NCBI GenBank assembly: GCA_963576475.1
Contig: OY754974.1
Coordinates: 11,614,904-11,678,903, forward strand
Direction of reading: 5' to 3'
DNA from: Molanna angustata
Taxonomy: Eukaryota > Arthropoda > Insecta > Trichoptera > Molannidae
Length of the DNA: 64,000 nt
Shown: in pieces, positions 36,428 through 47,910 of the stretch
Numbering within the stretch: position 1 is the first letter of the stretch
How the letters are laid out: every line of letters starts with the position of its first letter
Notes under the pieces: model-generated
What the model was told of the DNA's origin: nothing
Database searches by the model: none
What the model saw: only the letters and a program-made list of their open reading frames with translations
Translations under genes and position numbers: made by a program

Positions 36428-37559
36428 TGTGAGAGTGTGAATCCGTTCATGGGGACAGTAGAGAGCCTCTGGGGCTTCGCCCCGACGGTACCACACCTCA
36501 CCACCGACCAGACAGTGGTTCGCATGAGACCGCGATCCCAAGGCGACGAAATTATCCTTCTACGGTCTGCCAAATTATGGCCAAGGAAAATAAATATATG
36601 AAAAAGTTCAAGCAAGTGGATTAAATCATAACTAAGTTTTCATCATTCTTGTCTAATCAATATTGGGTGGAGAGAGAAATATGAACAACAGATTTATCAA
36701 TGACATGAATATATTGTTGCAGAATTATAGTTACATGAAATTAATAACCAAGATAATCATTATGTTTATACGCAATGAGCGATATTAAATTAACAATTTA
36801 ACAGAATACAGTATTTTATTTTCTTAACAACATTTCTTTTTAGTTTCAAAATTGGCCAATTTATATGATCGTTATAAATAGATGAGATACATAGGGTTTT
36901 TAACCTTGATTTACATTTTTAATATTAAATTTTAAAACAGAAGAAGTTATCATTTTGATCATTCAGAAGGAATGATACCAAATAAACATTCACATAATAA
37001 TCGAAGGAGGTTGTGAAGATTCCGTTGATTTATGCTGTAGAATATGTCAAGAAGTTACGAAGTTAGATTTTTCTGTTGAAATAGGCCGTTCGCCATTTTG
37101 TAGAAGCCAAATAATGCTTCTTAGACACAATTATGAGGTTTAATAAGAAGACATCGTCTTCTTATAATGTGATACTGATATCGACGTTACATTGTGTGGT
37201 ATTACACTAAAATTAAGCGGGATAAAAAAAAGGAGAAATTAGGATTTCTCCTGGTTATCCCGGAACGTTTCGAGGCATCTTAATTGGCCTTTTATCCAGC
37301 GCTTCGCGCTGATCACACAGATTGTTTTACGTCGGCAGCCATTATCGGCTTCGACCGATTCGTTGGCGCGACGCTTGCCAAAAAGGACGCGTGTACCACA
37401 CCGCGATGTTACCACCCCTTAAAAGAATATTCCTTAATATTGTGGCCAGTCTTATGAATTTATTTTTAATTATTTTTAAAAGGGATTGTCCAAAGTCGTA
37501 TTAATTTATTTGTTTCAGCTAAGTAGGTCATGTTACTTTTTAATAAAAATATCATGACA
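36428..37559 (-). repeat. GYP-1 5' LTR
   Basis: 1132 bp, matching 5950-7078. It ends with CATGACA at 37559, followed by the TSD ATAC. Confidence 0.9.
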
Positions 37560-38375
37560 ATACGCTATTTACATTACATATTTCATACATACCCGCATTG
37601 ATTGTAGTACCTAAGTACTTAATCAAATTCTTGTTTCATTAATTTTATTGTTGTTTAATCAATAATGGCTTCTTTAAAAATATTGGAAGCTAAACGGCTA
37701 AGTTTATTTGCAATTATTCAGAAAGCTTATGACTTGTCGAAATCATTAAATACCGCTGAAGAAAAAACTAATTTTCTAATCCGCATACAATCGATAGATA
37801 AAATTCGTTCTGAATTTTGTCAAGTTGTAGAAGAATTAAATTTGGGAAAAATAGCTGTAAATCCAGAATATGTTCCGTCTTTTCAATCTATTGAAGCCCT
37901 TGACGAATTATACTGTAACATCAAGCATATTGAACAATCTTTAAAAACTAAAGTTGACTGTGTTCCTCCAATTATTAAATCATTTGAAAAAGACTCTCAA
38001 AGAACACACAAATTGCCAATTTTGGAACTTGTTAGTTTTAATGGTGATCCAACGAAATGGCCATTATTTTATCAAAATTTCAAAGATCTAATACACGACA
38101 ATATTAATTTATCGAATGGTGAAAAAATACAATATTTAGTGTCAAAATTGACAGGTACCGCTTTAAGTGTTATTTCTGGGATACTTCCTGTCGCATCTAA
38201 TTATGATATTATATGGGATAGGCTTGTTGATCGATTCCAGGATTCACGAATTTTAGGTACGCATTATTTAGAAAAAATAATCAATTTTAAACCCTTAACA
38301 CAATCAAGTTCAAAGAATTTGGATTATTTCATAGAAAATTTTTGCTCTTCATTTGAAGCTTTAAAATTATTAGAT

Positions 38376-38807
38376 TGTGGAAGACCACATCTCGAAATTT
38401 CTTTCGAGCGCGCGCCTAGCGACGGCAAGTACATTTGTTTATCGCTAGGCCGAGTTCATCGCCCGCAACGTCAAACAAGTGACAATACTCCTCAACTGGG
38501 TATGACACTTCAAATCAATAAGTCTAGAAAGTTCGAGGACATTGAACTTTCTACCCCCAGCGCAGCACTATTTAAGGGAGTCTACACCTCTATACGTTGT
38601 CACTTCATTTCCGTATTTTCGTCACTTCGTTCGTCACATCACGCCGACGTTCTCGACCACGCCGTCTCGCCGACACTTCGTCTCTCGACCAACGGTCATC
38701 TCTAGACCTCGCGAGCACGATGGTACTTCACCATGCGAAGATTCGGACACTTCGAACACACCCGCTAACTCGCTCGTTATACCTACTCATCGTGAAAAAA
38801 GTTCCTT
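38376..38807 (+). repeat. TRIM-1 left LTR (short form)
   Basis: 432 bp. It has a TATA-like CTATTTAAGGG at about 38569 and an inverted GCCTAGCGA/TCGCTAGGC pair near 38414-38460. It differs from the right copy at about two positions that I noticed. Open frames in it are shared with the right copy and are not genes. Confidence 0.85.
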
Positions 38808-39988
38808 GGTTTTTGAATCTCTCACGATGGGTACACTACACTACACCCGCGAAACAATCGCGCTTAATTCTATGCAATCGCGTTTAAAAATCACCCGCGT
38901 TTCTCGGTTTTTAGTTATTCGTTGTCATAAATATTGCATTCAAATAAGACATGCATAGTACACATTCATTTTATTCTGAGATTGTAAACAAAGGTATATA
39001 TTGGTACCCACTTTATAATTTCACATAAACAAACATTGTTAAAAATTTTCTGTACGGCACTGCTTTAAGTAAAAAAATACTCCGACAATCGCGATATACG
39101 TAAGCAAAACCGCACTTCCGAATTTAGTTATATTCTTTTCACATAATTCACGGAACTAAAAATATTTTTCACATACATCGCGACAAAAAATTCTCACGCA
39201 CAACAATAATACTGAAGTGACAAAAATTATTAATTTTATATTTTGCATACAGTTTTACGCGTGGTACAGAACATTTAAGTAATCTTGATATAGTAATTTC
39301 ACTGTTTAAACAAATATCCATCGAAAGTTTTCGGTTTTAAACGATAAAACTTCAATTTTGTTATTTTTAATAAGTAAACAACGCGATTACGGCTCGTGAC
39401 TAATCTTTCAAAATTTCAACTAGCGGTAGAAAAATTAAGTTTTCAATAAACACTATCTACCGAGCGACAATCTAAGTTTTTGCTAACAAGATATTTACGT
39501 ACGTTATTTAAATTCATTGCAATCAGAAATATGTTTTTATATCAAAGGAGCTCGCAAATAATTAATTAAATTATCACTATTTAATATATCAAATAGGTAC
39601 TAATTTCGTGAAATACTTAACTTACCTATTTCATACTTTGTAATTTTGCTTTAAATACCTTTTATACTTTGAAACTTGCAAAGCATTTTTGTACTTAAGA
39701 CACATTTCAATATTTACCTATTACAAATAGAATATTTTAAACATTTTTGGACTTTGCTGAAATTCATATTATTTTTTTGTTGCATTGTATACCTAATTAG
39801 ATACTTGAATTTATTTTCACTTCTAAAATATATTGTAATTAACTTAATTATTATTGACAAATACTTATCATTGTACATATTATATTTTTGCAACATGCAA
39901 CCAACAATATTTTATTTATTCGCTTGCTACAATTGTAAATGTTTATATTATGAAAATTTAAAATTTACAACTGTCAACTGCTGTTACT

Positions 39989-40876
39989 ATGTACAACTAT
40001 AGAAGCAAGATGATCAACGTTATCATCATCATCAGCATCAAACCAAGATGGAAAGCGACATTATCAACATCGATAAATCAAGATGGCAAACATTGTCAAC
40101 GGCACCAAATCAAGATGAACAACATTGGCAACGGCACCAAATCAAAATGGACAACTTCAGCAACAAATGGTTTTCATCAGCAACCAAGAGCAACACCGAC
40201 ACGCTACAACTCGCTATACTGGCACGTATTCCCAAAGACATCAGACTCACTTGATGCGCGGCAAAGAATGCACAAGCACTCGCTATACTGGCACGTATTC
40301 CCAAAGACATCAGACTCACTTGATGCGCAGCAAAGAATGCACACACAGGCCCCACTGGAGAACTACATACTCCAAAGCTGTCTAACGCAACAGACACGCC
40401 GCAACTTCAACGCTGGAGAACTACTCCAGAGCTGTCGGACACCCATATATGAACGCACGCACACATCTCGAGCACACAAAAACTCACCTCGTCTCATCGC
40501 TACGCACGTCTTTGAACGAGGAATGATTTTGTTGGGACGCTGTCCCATCCTTCGTGTTATGCTTACGACTCGCACTCTGTCTCGCATACCCAAGGAGCTG
40601 CTCAACCACGACAACACGACGTCTACACGACACGGTCAACACGACGCTGTCAACACGTCACTGTCAACACACGCTGTCAACACGACGACAGTCAACGAAA
40701 ACTTCGAAAACGCCAACGCAAGCCAACTGCACAGTTCTGCAAATTCGACAAGAATGTTTAGATGCCAATTACACTGCACAGCTTATCGGACTCCACGGAC
40801 TACACTGACTCCACGGACTCCACAGCTTTGTGTACTAACAAGCCTCACCGACACACTGCAATTGTCAACGGGCTGA
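39989..40876 (+). CDS. Unidentified 295-codon open frame in TRIM-1
   Basis: A plus-strand frame open from 39989 to 40876. Two adjacent repeats of 23 residues contain SLYWHVFPKTSDSLDA. The C-terminal part is rich in Thr, Asn and His. I recognise no domain. Overlapping frames in the other two phases are also open over parts of this region because it is poor in stop codons, so it may well be non-coding. The DNA has a 69-bp tandem duplication at about 40207-40344. Confidence 0.2.
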   Translation: MYNYRSKMINVIIIISIKPRWKATLSTSINQDGKHCQRHQIKMNNIGNGTKSKWTTSATNGFHQQPRATPTRYNSLYWHVFPKTSDSLDARQRMHKHSLYWHVFPKTSDSLDAQQRMHTQAPLENYILQSCLTQQTRRNFNAGELLQSCRTPIYERTHTSRAHKNSPRLIATHVFERGMILLGRCPILRVMLTTRTLSRIPKELLNHDNTTSTRHGQHDAVNTSLSTHAVNTTTVNENFENANASQLHSSANSTRMFRCQLHCTAYRTPRTTLTPRTPQLCVLTSLTDTLQLSTG

Positions 40877-41085
40877 ACGGGAACACTGTTTCCAAAGCAA
40901 TCACATCTTGATCCGTCGCAATCATCATCAGCAACTAGGCAACAGTCCAACTAACACAAGTCTAACCATCTCTCCAAAATTGTAATGACCACAAAAATCT
41001 TCAGCAACGACTGCCTCAGCTCAGCCACAACATGACGTTCTACCAAGGTATCGTGCCATCTTCGATACCACTTGGAGGGGAGGAA

Positions 41086-41778
41086 TGTGGAAGACCACAT
41101 CTCGAAATTTCTTTCGAGCGCGCGCCTAGCGACGGCAAGTACATTTGTTTATCGCTAGGCCGAGTTCATCGCCCGCAACGTCAAACAAGTGACAATACTC
41201 CTCAACTGGGTATGACACTTCAAATCAATAAGTCTAGAAAGTTCGAGGACATTGAACTTGCTACCCCCAGCGCAGCACTATTTAAGGGAGTCTACACCTC
41301 TATACGTTGTCACTTCATTTCCGTATTTTCGTCACTTCGTTCGTCACATCACGCCGACGTTCTCGACCACGCCGTCTCGCCGACACTTCGTCTCTCGACC
41401 AACGGTCATCTCTAGACCTCGCGAGCACGATGGTACTTCACCATGCGAAGATTCGGACACTTCGAACACACCCGCTAACTCGCTCGTTATACCTACTCAT
41501 CGTGAGAAAAGTTCCTTTGTAAGTTATTTCATCAATTGTAAATTTACCCTTAAGCAAACTATTAATTGTGATCAATATACTCATTGTTACTTTTGACCAT
41601 TCTTTCTTCTTCTCTCTCAACCACTGTCCTTGTGTTCTTATTTCAAATCATATCCACTTGGGATATAGTAAACTCTCTTTACTGGTAACCCCTCTGGTTA
41701 CCACATATATTTAATAGTAACCACTCTGGTTACTAACTACTTTTGATTGGTAACCCCTCCGGTTACCAATCAGCTTTA
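41086..41778 (+). repeat. TRIM-1 right LTR (long form)
   Basis: The first 432 bp match the left copy. From 41518 the sequence is unique (starting TGTAAGTTATTTC) and continues to the TSD. It carries the three hairpins at 41684-41767. Confidence 0.75.
41684..41767 (+). repeat. Three tandem short hairpins (GGTAACC/GGTTACC)
   Basis: GGTAACC-CCTCT-GGTTACC at 41684-41702, AGTAACC-ACTCT-GGTTACT at 41715-41733, GGTAACC-CCTCC-GGTTACC at 41749-41767. The middle copy has paired G-to-A and C-to-T changes that keep the stem. Confidence 0.85.
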
Positions 41779-42189
41779 AGATATTTCTGATTTAACTGAT
41801 TTCATCATAACGCACATTGCTCTTCTTAAGTTAGATAGAGAGACGTTAAATTTATTTGAGCAACAAATTAGAAATGAAAAAATTCCAAACTTTAAATTAT
41901 TACAATCTTTTCTGAGAGAGCAAAGCAAAATTCTCTCTAGAACGCAGGTTATATTCCACAAAAGTGCACCAAATGATAGACGGAAAAATAATAATAATCC
42001 ACATTCATTTGTTGTAAATAATACGCCAATGGATATCACAAAATGTTTTTTGTGTGAATGTAATAAACATCCATTGTATTCATGTTAAAAAATTCTTACA
42101 GTTGGATGTATTCACAAGATTCAAAATAATCAACAAAAAATTGTAAATCGGAAAAAAATTGCTTTTATTGTAATAAAAGGCATCATTCA

Positions 42190-43363
42190 TTGATTCATTT
42201 TCCTTCTTCACCAACATGTGATGATGAAGATAATCAAAATAAAGATAGTTATCATTCAAAACAGGTTCCTAGTGCAGCTGATATTGTTAAAAACGATGAT
42301 AATATTACCTCATTCGTCAATTCTGACCGCAATACGAGCACTTCGGTGAATAATATCGGTCGACGACATTTGGATCAACCGTATGCACCTAAATGTCAAA
42401 TCGACAATTGTTTGTTGATCAATAATGTAAACTGTTATCATGTAATACCAACCGCTATAGTATATATTAATGGAATTAAAAAAAATACCATCCGCACATT
42501 AATAGATACAGGATCAAATGCAAATTTTATAACGGAAAAGATATGTAAAAAATTTAATATAAACATTACGTACGAAAATGCTTTTGTGTACGGTATTGGG
42601 TCTGCTGTAAAACCAATATTAGGATATGCTATATTCTTTGTATACAAGATTCTTTTACGATATTAAGGCTTCGGTTGTCGAAACTATTACTAATGATTTG
42701 CCTACGTCAGCCTTAGAAATGACAGATTGTTTTAAGAATTTGCCGCTAGCAGATAATAATTTTAATCTTCCTTCTAGTATCGATTGCATAATCGGAGCTG
42801 GTTTATTCCCGCATTTACTTTTACCTGGGAAATTGACGCATAAAGAAACTCGTATGATCGCCTTACAGACTACTCTTGGTTATTTGATCATGGGCGAAAC
42901 GCAAATAGATAACTTCTCATCATGTCAATTTAAACGCACGTTACACGCAATTGATGATTCTAATTCAAAAAATAAGTTAGATGAAATGATTCAAAACTTT
43001 TGGAAACTAGAATCTGTACCATCACGTCAGTATTTAAGTCCTGACGAGCAACTTTGTGAACAAATTTTTGAGAAAACAGTCTTGCGAGACAACGAGGGCA
43101 GATATACTGTATCATTACCTTTTCGTGAAAGTCCCACAGTTTTGGGTCATTCAATAAAAAACGCTAAACATAGGTTGCTTTCATTGGAGAAGAAGTTGCA
43201 ATCAAATTTAGATTTACAATATGGTTATAATGCCACTATTCAAGAATACATTGACAAAGGTTTTTTGAAAAAAGTTACAGATACACAAACTTCAGATTGT
43301 GTTTATTATATACCACATAGAGCTGTATATCGGCCTGATAAAGATATACTAAAATTAGAATAG
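42190..43363 (+). pseudogene. BEL protease and N-terminal RT-linker region
   Basis: The first frame (42190-42663) follows the zinc knuckle and contains TIRTLIDTGSNANFIT, the retropepsin active site of BEL/Pao elements (DUF1758 type). A frameshift at about 42620-42660 leads to a second frame (42626-43363) with SSIDCIIGAGLFPHLL, TTLGYLIMGE, LDEMIQNFWKLESVP and GFLKKVTD, the segment between protease and RT. A further frameshift at about 43355 breaks it before the RT. Function would be polyprotein processing. Inactive here. Confidence 0.85.
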
Positions 43364-46293
43364 TTTTAGACGCCAGTTGCAAAACTTCCTCTGGAAAAAG
43401 TCTCAATGATATATTGCATTGTGGACCTAATTTGCAAACAAATATTTTTGATTTACTTATAAATCTACGCCTGTACTCGGTAGTTATTTCTGCTGACATA
43501 GAAAAAATGTATTTTCAATTGAAAATGAATCCAGATCATAAACGTTTTCAAAGGATACTTTTTAGATTTAATAACTCAGATCCTATTGACATTTATGAAT
43601 TTCAACGCGTTTCTTTTGGGCTTAAATGTTCCCCTTATTTAGCAATGAAAGTCATTCGCAAACTCTTAACAGATGAAGGCGATAAACTGCCTGAAACCAC
43701 ACAACTTGCTATGAAATATTTTTATATGGATGATTTTCTTTATTCAGTCAATTCACCTGAGGAAGCTTTACAAATTTATTCTCATTTAGTTCTCTTATTT
43801 TCCTCTGGAGGTTTCTGTCTAAATAAGTGGATTTCCAACTCTGTACAATTTTTAAAGCACATTCCAGATAATCTATGTGTTAACCAACACATTACTTTTA
43901 ATTCAGATTTTGACGATAAAACCAAAATTATAGGTTTGTCTTGGAGTCCCACCTCTGATTGTTTCACTTTTAAAATCAAACCTTTCTCTTTAGATACGTT
44001 AGTATGTACGAAAAGATTAATTCTTTCTAATATGGCATCATTATATGATCCTCTAGGTCTCCTTGCTCCAGTTATCATCGGTTTGAAACTTCTAGTGCAA
44101 GAGTGTTGGAAAAGAGAATTGTCTTGGGATGAACGGGTTCCTGAGGATATAAATAAGATTTGGTTGAAATTTCAGAGTGAACTCGAAAACTTATCAAATT
44201 TAAATATACCAAGACATATAGGTATAGTAAATAATTCATTCATCAATTTGCTTGGTTTCTCAGATGCTAGTGAACGTGCCTATGAGGCGGTTATATATAT
44301 CCGCATTGGTTCACTTGAATCTAACGCCTCAAATGTATCACTACTATGTGCCAAGTCAAAAGTATCCCCACTTAAAAAGGTATCTTTAGCACGTTTAGAG
44401 TTATGTGCCGCACACCTTCTTGCATTATTAATGAAATCTGTTCTCTCAACTATTGAGATTAGATGTAAGATTGACAAAATGTTTGCATTTTCTGATTCAA
44501 CTATTGTACTTTCATGGATACATTCCTCACCGCATAGATGGCAAACCTTCGTTGCCAATCGCACCGCAATTATTCAAGAAATTATTTCTGAAGAAAATTG
44601 GTTTCATGTTCCTGGAACTGAAAATCCAAGTGATATTGTATCCCGCTCCGTTACTCCTAATGAATTTTTGAAAACCTCTTATTGGTTTAATGGTCCAGCC
44701 TGGATCTCATTGCCACAGAGTCAATGGCCTGTGACTAATTTTAAAAAGGAAAATGCCTATCAGAGTATACCTGAATCTAAAACTGTTGCTCTCATACAAA
44801 TTAAGACTCAATCTGAGCCTCACTTTATTTATTTAATCGCTAACAGGATCTCTAAATGGAGTAAATTATTAAACATACTTGTTTACGTTCTTCGTTTTAC
44901 AAGAAAACTTAATACGTCTGGAATGATTACGGTCTCAGACTTAGAAACTGCTGAAAATCATGTAATTAAATGCATTCAGAATAACCATTTTTCTCAAGAT
45001 ATACATTCTCCAGAACAGAATAAATTGAGTAGTCCTGTATTACGCAAACTTTTACCATTTTTAAATAATAATATCCTTAGAGTTGGTGGTCGAATTCAAA
45101 ATTCATCATCAATGTATGAAACGAAACATCCAATTTTATTGCCTTCTAAAGATCATATTGTTCAGTTACTTATTGAATATTATCATTATTTACATTATCA
45201 TACAGGCCCTGCATTATTGTTAGCATTATTACGACAGAAGTACTGGATTTTATCTGGTCGTAGTTTGGTTCGTAAGATTGTTCATTCTTGCAACATTTGT
45301 TTTAAAAACAAACCAAAAGGAACCTTCCCGTTAATGGCCAATTTACCCGATTTTCGAGTAAATGAAATAAAATGTTTCGCAAAATGTGGAGTAGATTACA
45401 TGGGTCCAGTGTTTGTAACTCTGGCAAAGAGAAGAGGCGTTAAAAAGCAAAAGGCATATGTTTGTTTATTTGTTTGCCTAGCAACAAAAGCTTTACATAT
45501 AGAATTAGTTTCAGATCTCTCATCTGAAATGTTCTTAGCTGCATTTAAACGTTTTATAGCCAGAAGAGGACCTGTCACTCTCATTGTAAGTGACGGTGGA
45601 AGAAATTTTGTTGGAGCTCGTAAAATTTTAAATGAATTATATAAGTTTGTTTGTTCCGATGAATATAATAAAGCAATACTTCATGAATTGACGCCTAGAA
45701 AAATAGAATTTCGAATAAATCCTCCGTATTCTCCTCATATGGGTGGTATATGGAAAAGCAATATTAAGTGTATTAAAACACATTTATTTAAAGTCATAGG
45801 CTCACAAGTATTAACTTACGAGGAAATGAATACCGTATTGATTCAAATAGAGGCTTTATTGAACTCTAGACCGCTTTGTGTATTAAGCAATGATCCTTTA
45901 GATCCTGCCGCATTAACCCCTGCGCATTTTTTAAATTTAACTCCGCTAAATTACATACCCGCTTACAACGTTGATGATATTTCAATAACCCGCATTCAAC
46001 GATATGAGTTGATCGATAAATTAGTACAGTCATTTTGGAAACGATGGCATGTAGAATATCTCACCTCTTTACAAATGCGTGAAAAGTGGAATACATACAC
46101 AAAACCCATTACACCTGGCCAAATAGTTATTATTAGAGAGGAAAATCTCCCTAAATTATGTTGGCCACTTGGCATAGTCAAGGAAATATATCCGGGAAAA
46201 GACAACGTCATTCGAGTTGTAAAAGTTCGAACCCGGAATGGTACATATTATTTAAGACCAGCTATTCGATTATGTCCGTTACCTTCCCAATAA
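43364..46293 (+). pseudogene. BEL Pol: RT, RNase H, integrase (long open frame)
   Basis: Open for 959 codons from 43414. Its true beginning (KIRIVLDASCKTSS at about 43353) is joined by a frameshift. RT: motif A SADIEKMYFQL at about 26-36, VSFGLKCSPYLA, YMDD at 104-107. RNase H: ASLYDPLGLLAPVI linker, FSDASERAYEAVIYIR, LARLELCAAHLLA, FSDSTIVLSWI. Integrase: zinc domain HYLHYHTGPALLLALLRQKYW with CNIC, GVDYMGPVFVT, IVSDGGRNFVGA. The canonical W-E of GGLWE is W-K here (GGIWKSNIK), so the catalytic Glu is probably lost. The C-terminal DUF5641-like end has TPGQIVIIREEN. The best-preserved part of the BEL element. Confidence 0.9.
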
Positions 46294-46455
46294 TCAAAAT
46301 GTTTTTAATTTAATATGTCTTTTTATTTTTTAAGTTAGTTTACGTTTATTTGAATTTTTCACTCTATTGTTTAAATTTGTATTCTTCTTTTACCATCCGG
46401 TGAGTCATATGTTTTTTGAATTTTTGTTGGAGTAATACTCGAAGACCGGGAGTTA

Positions 46456-46481
46456 TGGTTACGCAAAGTTGGGTACACACG

Positions 46482-46538
<57 letters not shown>

Positions 46539-46834
46539 CTTTCCTATCCTAGTGTACCTCGGCCTAAAAACAACCTACCTACATACCTGCCAGCTATATG
46601 CAAAAAAGTATTGTTGCATATAAATTCTCTCATTATATCAACTGTCATCTTGACTAACACACCGCACCGCTCTTAAAATTATATCTTCAAAATCCGCTGA
46701 AATTAATTAACTTGTGAATTACTAGTGAAGTGTCAAAGTTTTCATACGCTGTGAATGTGGTGAAAAGATTATTCAGAACCAGCACAATAAATATCGAGGC
46801 AAGGTAACTCCCTATACCTTTATCTTTTCCACCA
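46456..46834 (+). repeat. BEL LTR2 (shared middle LTR)
   Basis: 379 bp, preceded by the purine-rich GAAGACCGGGAG and followed by a second BEL leader (46835-47068). So it serves as the 3' LTR of the first unit and the 5' LTR of the second. The leader contains the uninterrupted target sequence of GYP-1. Confidence 0.9.
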
Positions 46835-47068
46835 TATTCCTTGGTCCTTCGTCCCGTATATCTTGTATTTTCCCGCATTCCTTGTTCCTCTGTCCCGCAT
46901 ATCTTGAATTTTCACGCATTACTTATCAAATTTATACATTTTTACACAAAATTAACATTATACATACGCTATTTACATTACATATTTCATACATACCCGC
47001 ATTGATTGTAGTACCTAAGTACTTAATCAAATTCTTGTTTCATTAATTTTATTGTTGTTTAATCAATA

Positions 47069-47562
47069 ATGGCTTCTTTAAAAATATTGGAAGCTAAACG
47101 GCTAAGTTTATTTGCAATTATTCAGAAAGCTTATGACTTGTCAAAATCATTAAATACCGCTGAAGAAAAAACTAATTTTCTTATCCGCATACAATCGATA
47201 GATAAAATTCGTTCTGAATTTTGTCAAGTTGTAGAAGAATTAAATTTGGGAAAAATAGCTGTAAATCCAGAATATGTTCCGTCTTTTCAATCTATTGAAG
47301 CCCTTGACAAATTATACTGTAACATCAAGCATATTGAACAATCTTTAAAAACTAAAGTTGACTATGTTCCTCCAATTATTAAATCATTTGAAAAAGACTC
47401 TCAAAGAACACACAAATTGCCAATATTGGAACTTGTTAGTTTTAATGGTGATCCAACGAAATGGCCATTATTTGATCAAAATTTCAAAGATCTAATACAC
47501 GACAATATTAATTTGTCGAATGGTGAAAAAATACAATATTTAGTGTCAAAATTGACAGGTAC

Positions 47563-47564
<2 letters not shown>
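47069..47564 (+). pseudogene. BEL gag, second copy, truncated
   Basis: A repeat of the first 165 or so gag codons (MASLKILEAKRLS ... SKLTGTA), with only a few amino-acid differences from 37665-38161 (for example Lys for Glu in EALDKLYC). It then joins directly to the CA tract of LTR3. The rest of gag and all pol are missing. Confidence 0.9.
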
Positions 47565-47607
<43 letters not shown>

Positions 47608-47905
47608 CTTTCCTATCCTAGTGTACCTCGGCCTAAAAACAACCTACCTACATACCTGCCAGCTATATGCAAAAAAGTATTGTTGCATATAAATTCTCTC
47701 ATTATATCAACTGTCATCTTGACTAACACACCGCACCGCTCTTAAAATTATATCTTCAAAATCCGCTGAAATTAATTAACTTGTGAATTACTAGTGAAGT
47801 GTCAAAGTTTTCATACTGTGCTGTGAATGTGGTGAAAAGATTACAAAACCAGCACAAATAAATATCGAGGCAAGGTAATTCCCTATACCTTCATCTTTTC
47901 CACCA
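47565..47905 (+). repeat. BEL LTR3, 5'-truncated
   Basis: It starts inside the (CA)n tract and ends CTTTTCCACCA just before the TSD ACAGC. The junction GGTACCGC-ACACAC has short homology (CGC) to the LTR GCACGCACAC tract. Confidence 0.85.
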
Positions 47906-47910
47906 ACAGC

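Larger units (their letters stand above)
38372..41782 (+). mobile_element. TRIM-1: non-coding LTR element inside BEL gag, TSD AGAT
   Basis: AGAT lies at 38372-38375 and 41779-41782. A 432-bp direct repeat starts TGTGGAAGACCACATCTCG at 38376 and again at 41086. The second copy is preceded by a polypurine tract (GGAGGGGAGGAA). No RT or integrase is present, so it must be non-autonomous (TRIM/LARD-like). The right repeat continues for another 261 bp to the TSD with sequence absent from the left copy. Removing the whole segment restores the gag frame. Confidence 0.8.
37665..42189 (+). pseudogene. BEL gag, split by a TRIM-like element
   Basis: The start MASLKILEAKRLSLFAII is followed by a helical N-terminal region, then LPILELVSFNGDPTKWPLF and TALSVISGILPV, typical of BEL/Pao gag (DUF1759 type). 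At 38375 the frame is broken by the TRIM-like insertion after FEALKLLD. It resumes at 41780 with DISDLTDF and ALLKLDRETLNLF, then reaches zinc-finger remnants CFLCECNKHPLYSC and NCFYCNKRHHSLIHFP, which are in different frames, with a stop and a small deletion between. It builds the BEL particle. Dead in this copy. Confidence 0.85.

Noticed and set aside
38800..38815. Left TRIM-1 LTR as a spliced retrocopy (GTAAGT donor at the break in the right LTR)
   Set aside because: The join is off by one base from the GT, and reverse transcription would give both LTRs the same end.
38542..38958. Gene in TRIM-1 LTR (also 41252-41596)
   Set aside because: The frames are in the LTR and shared only because the two LTRs are copies; no domain and several overlapping frames.
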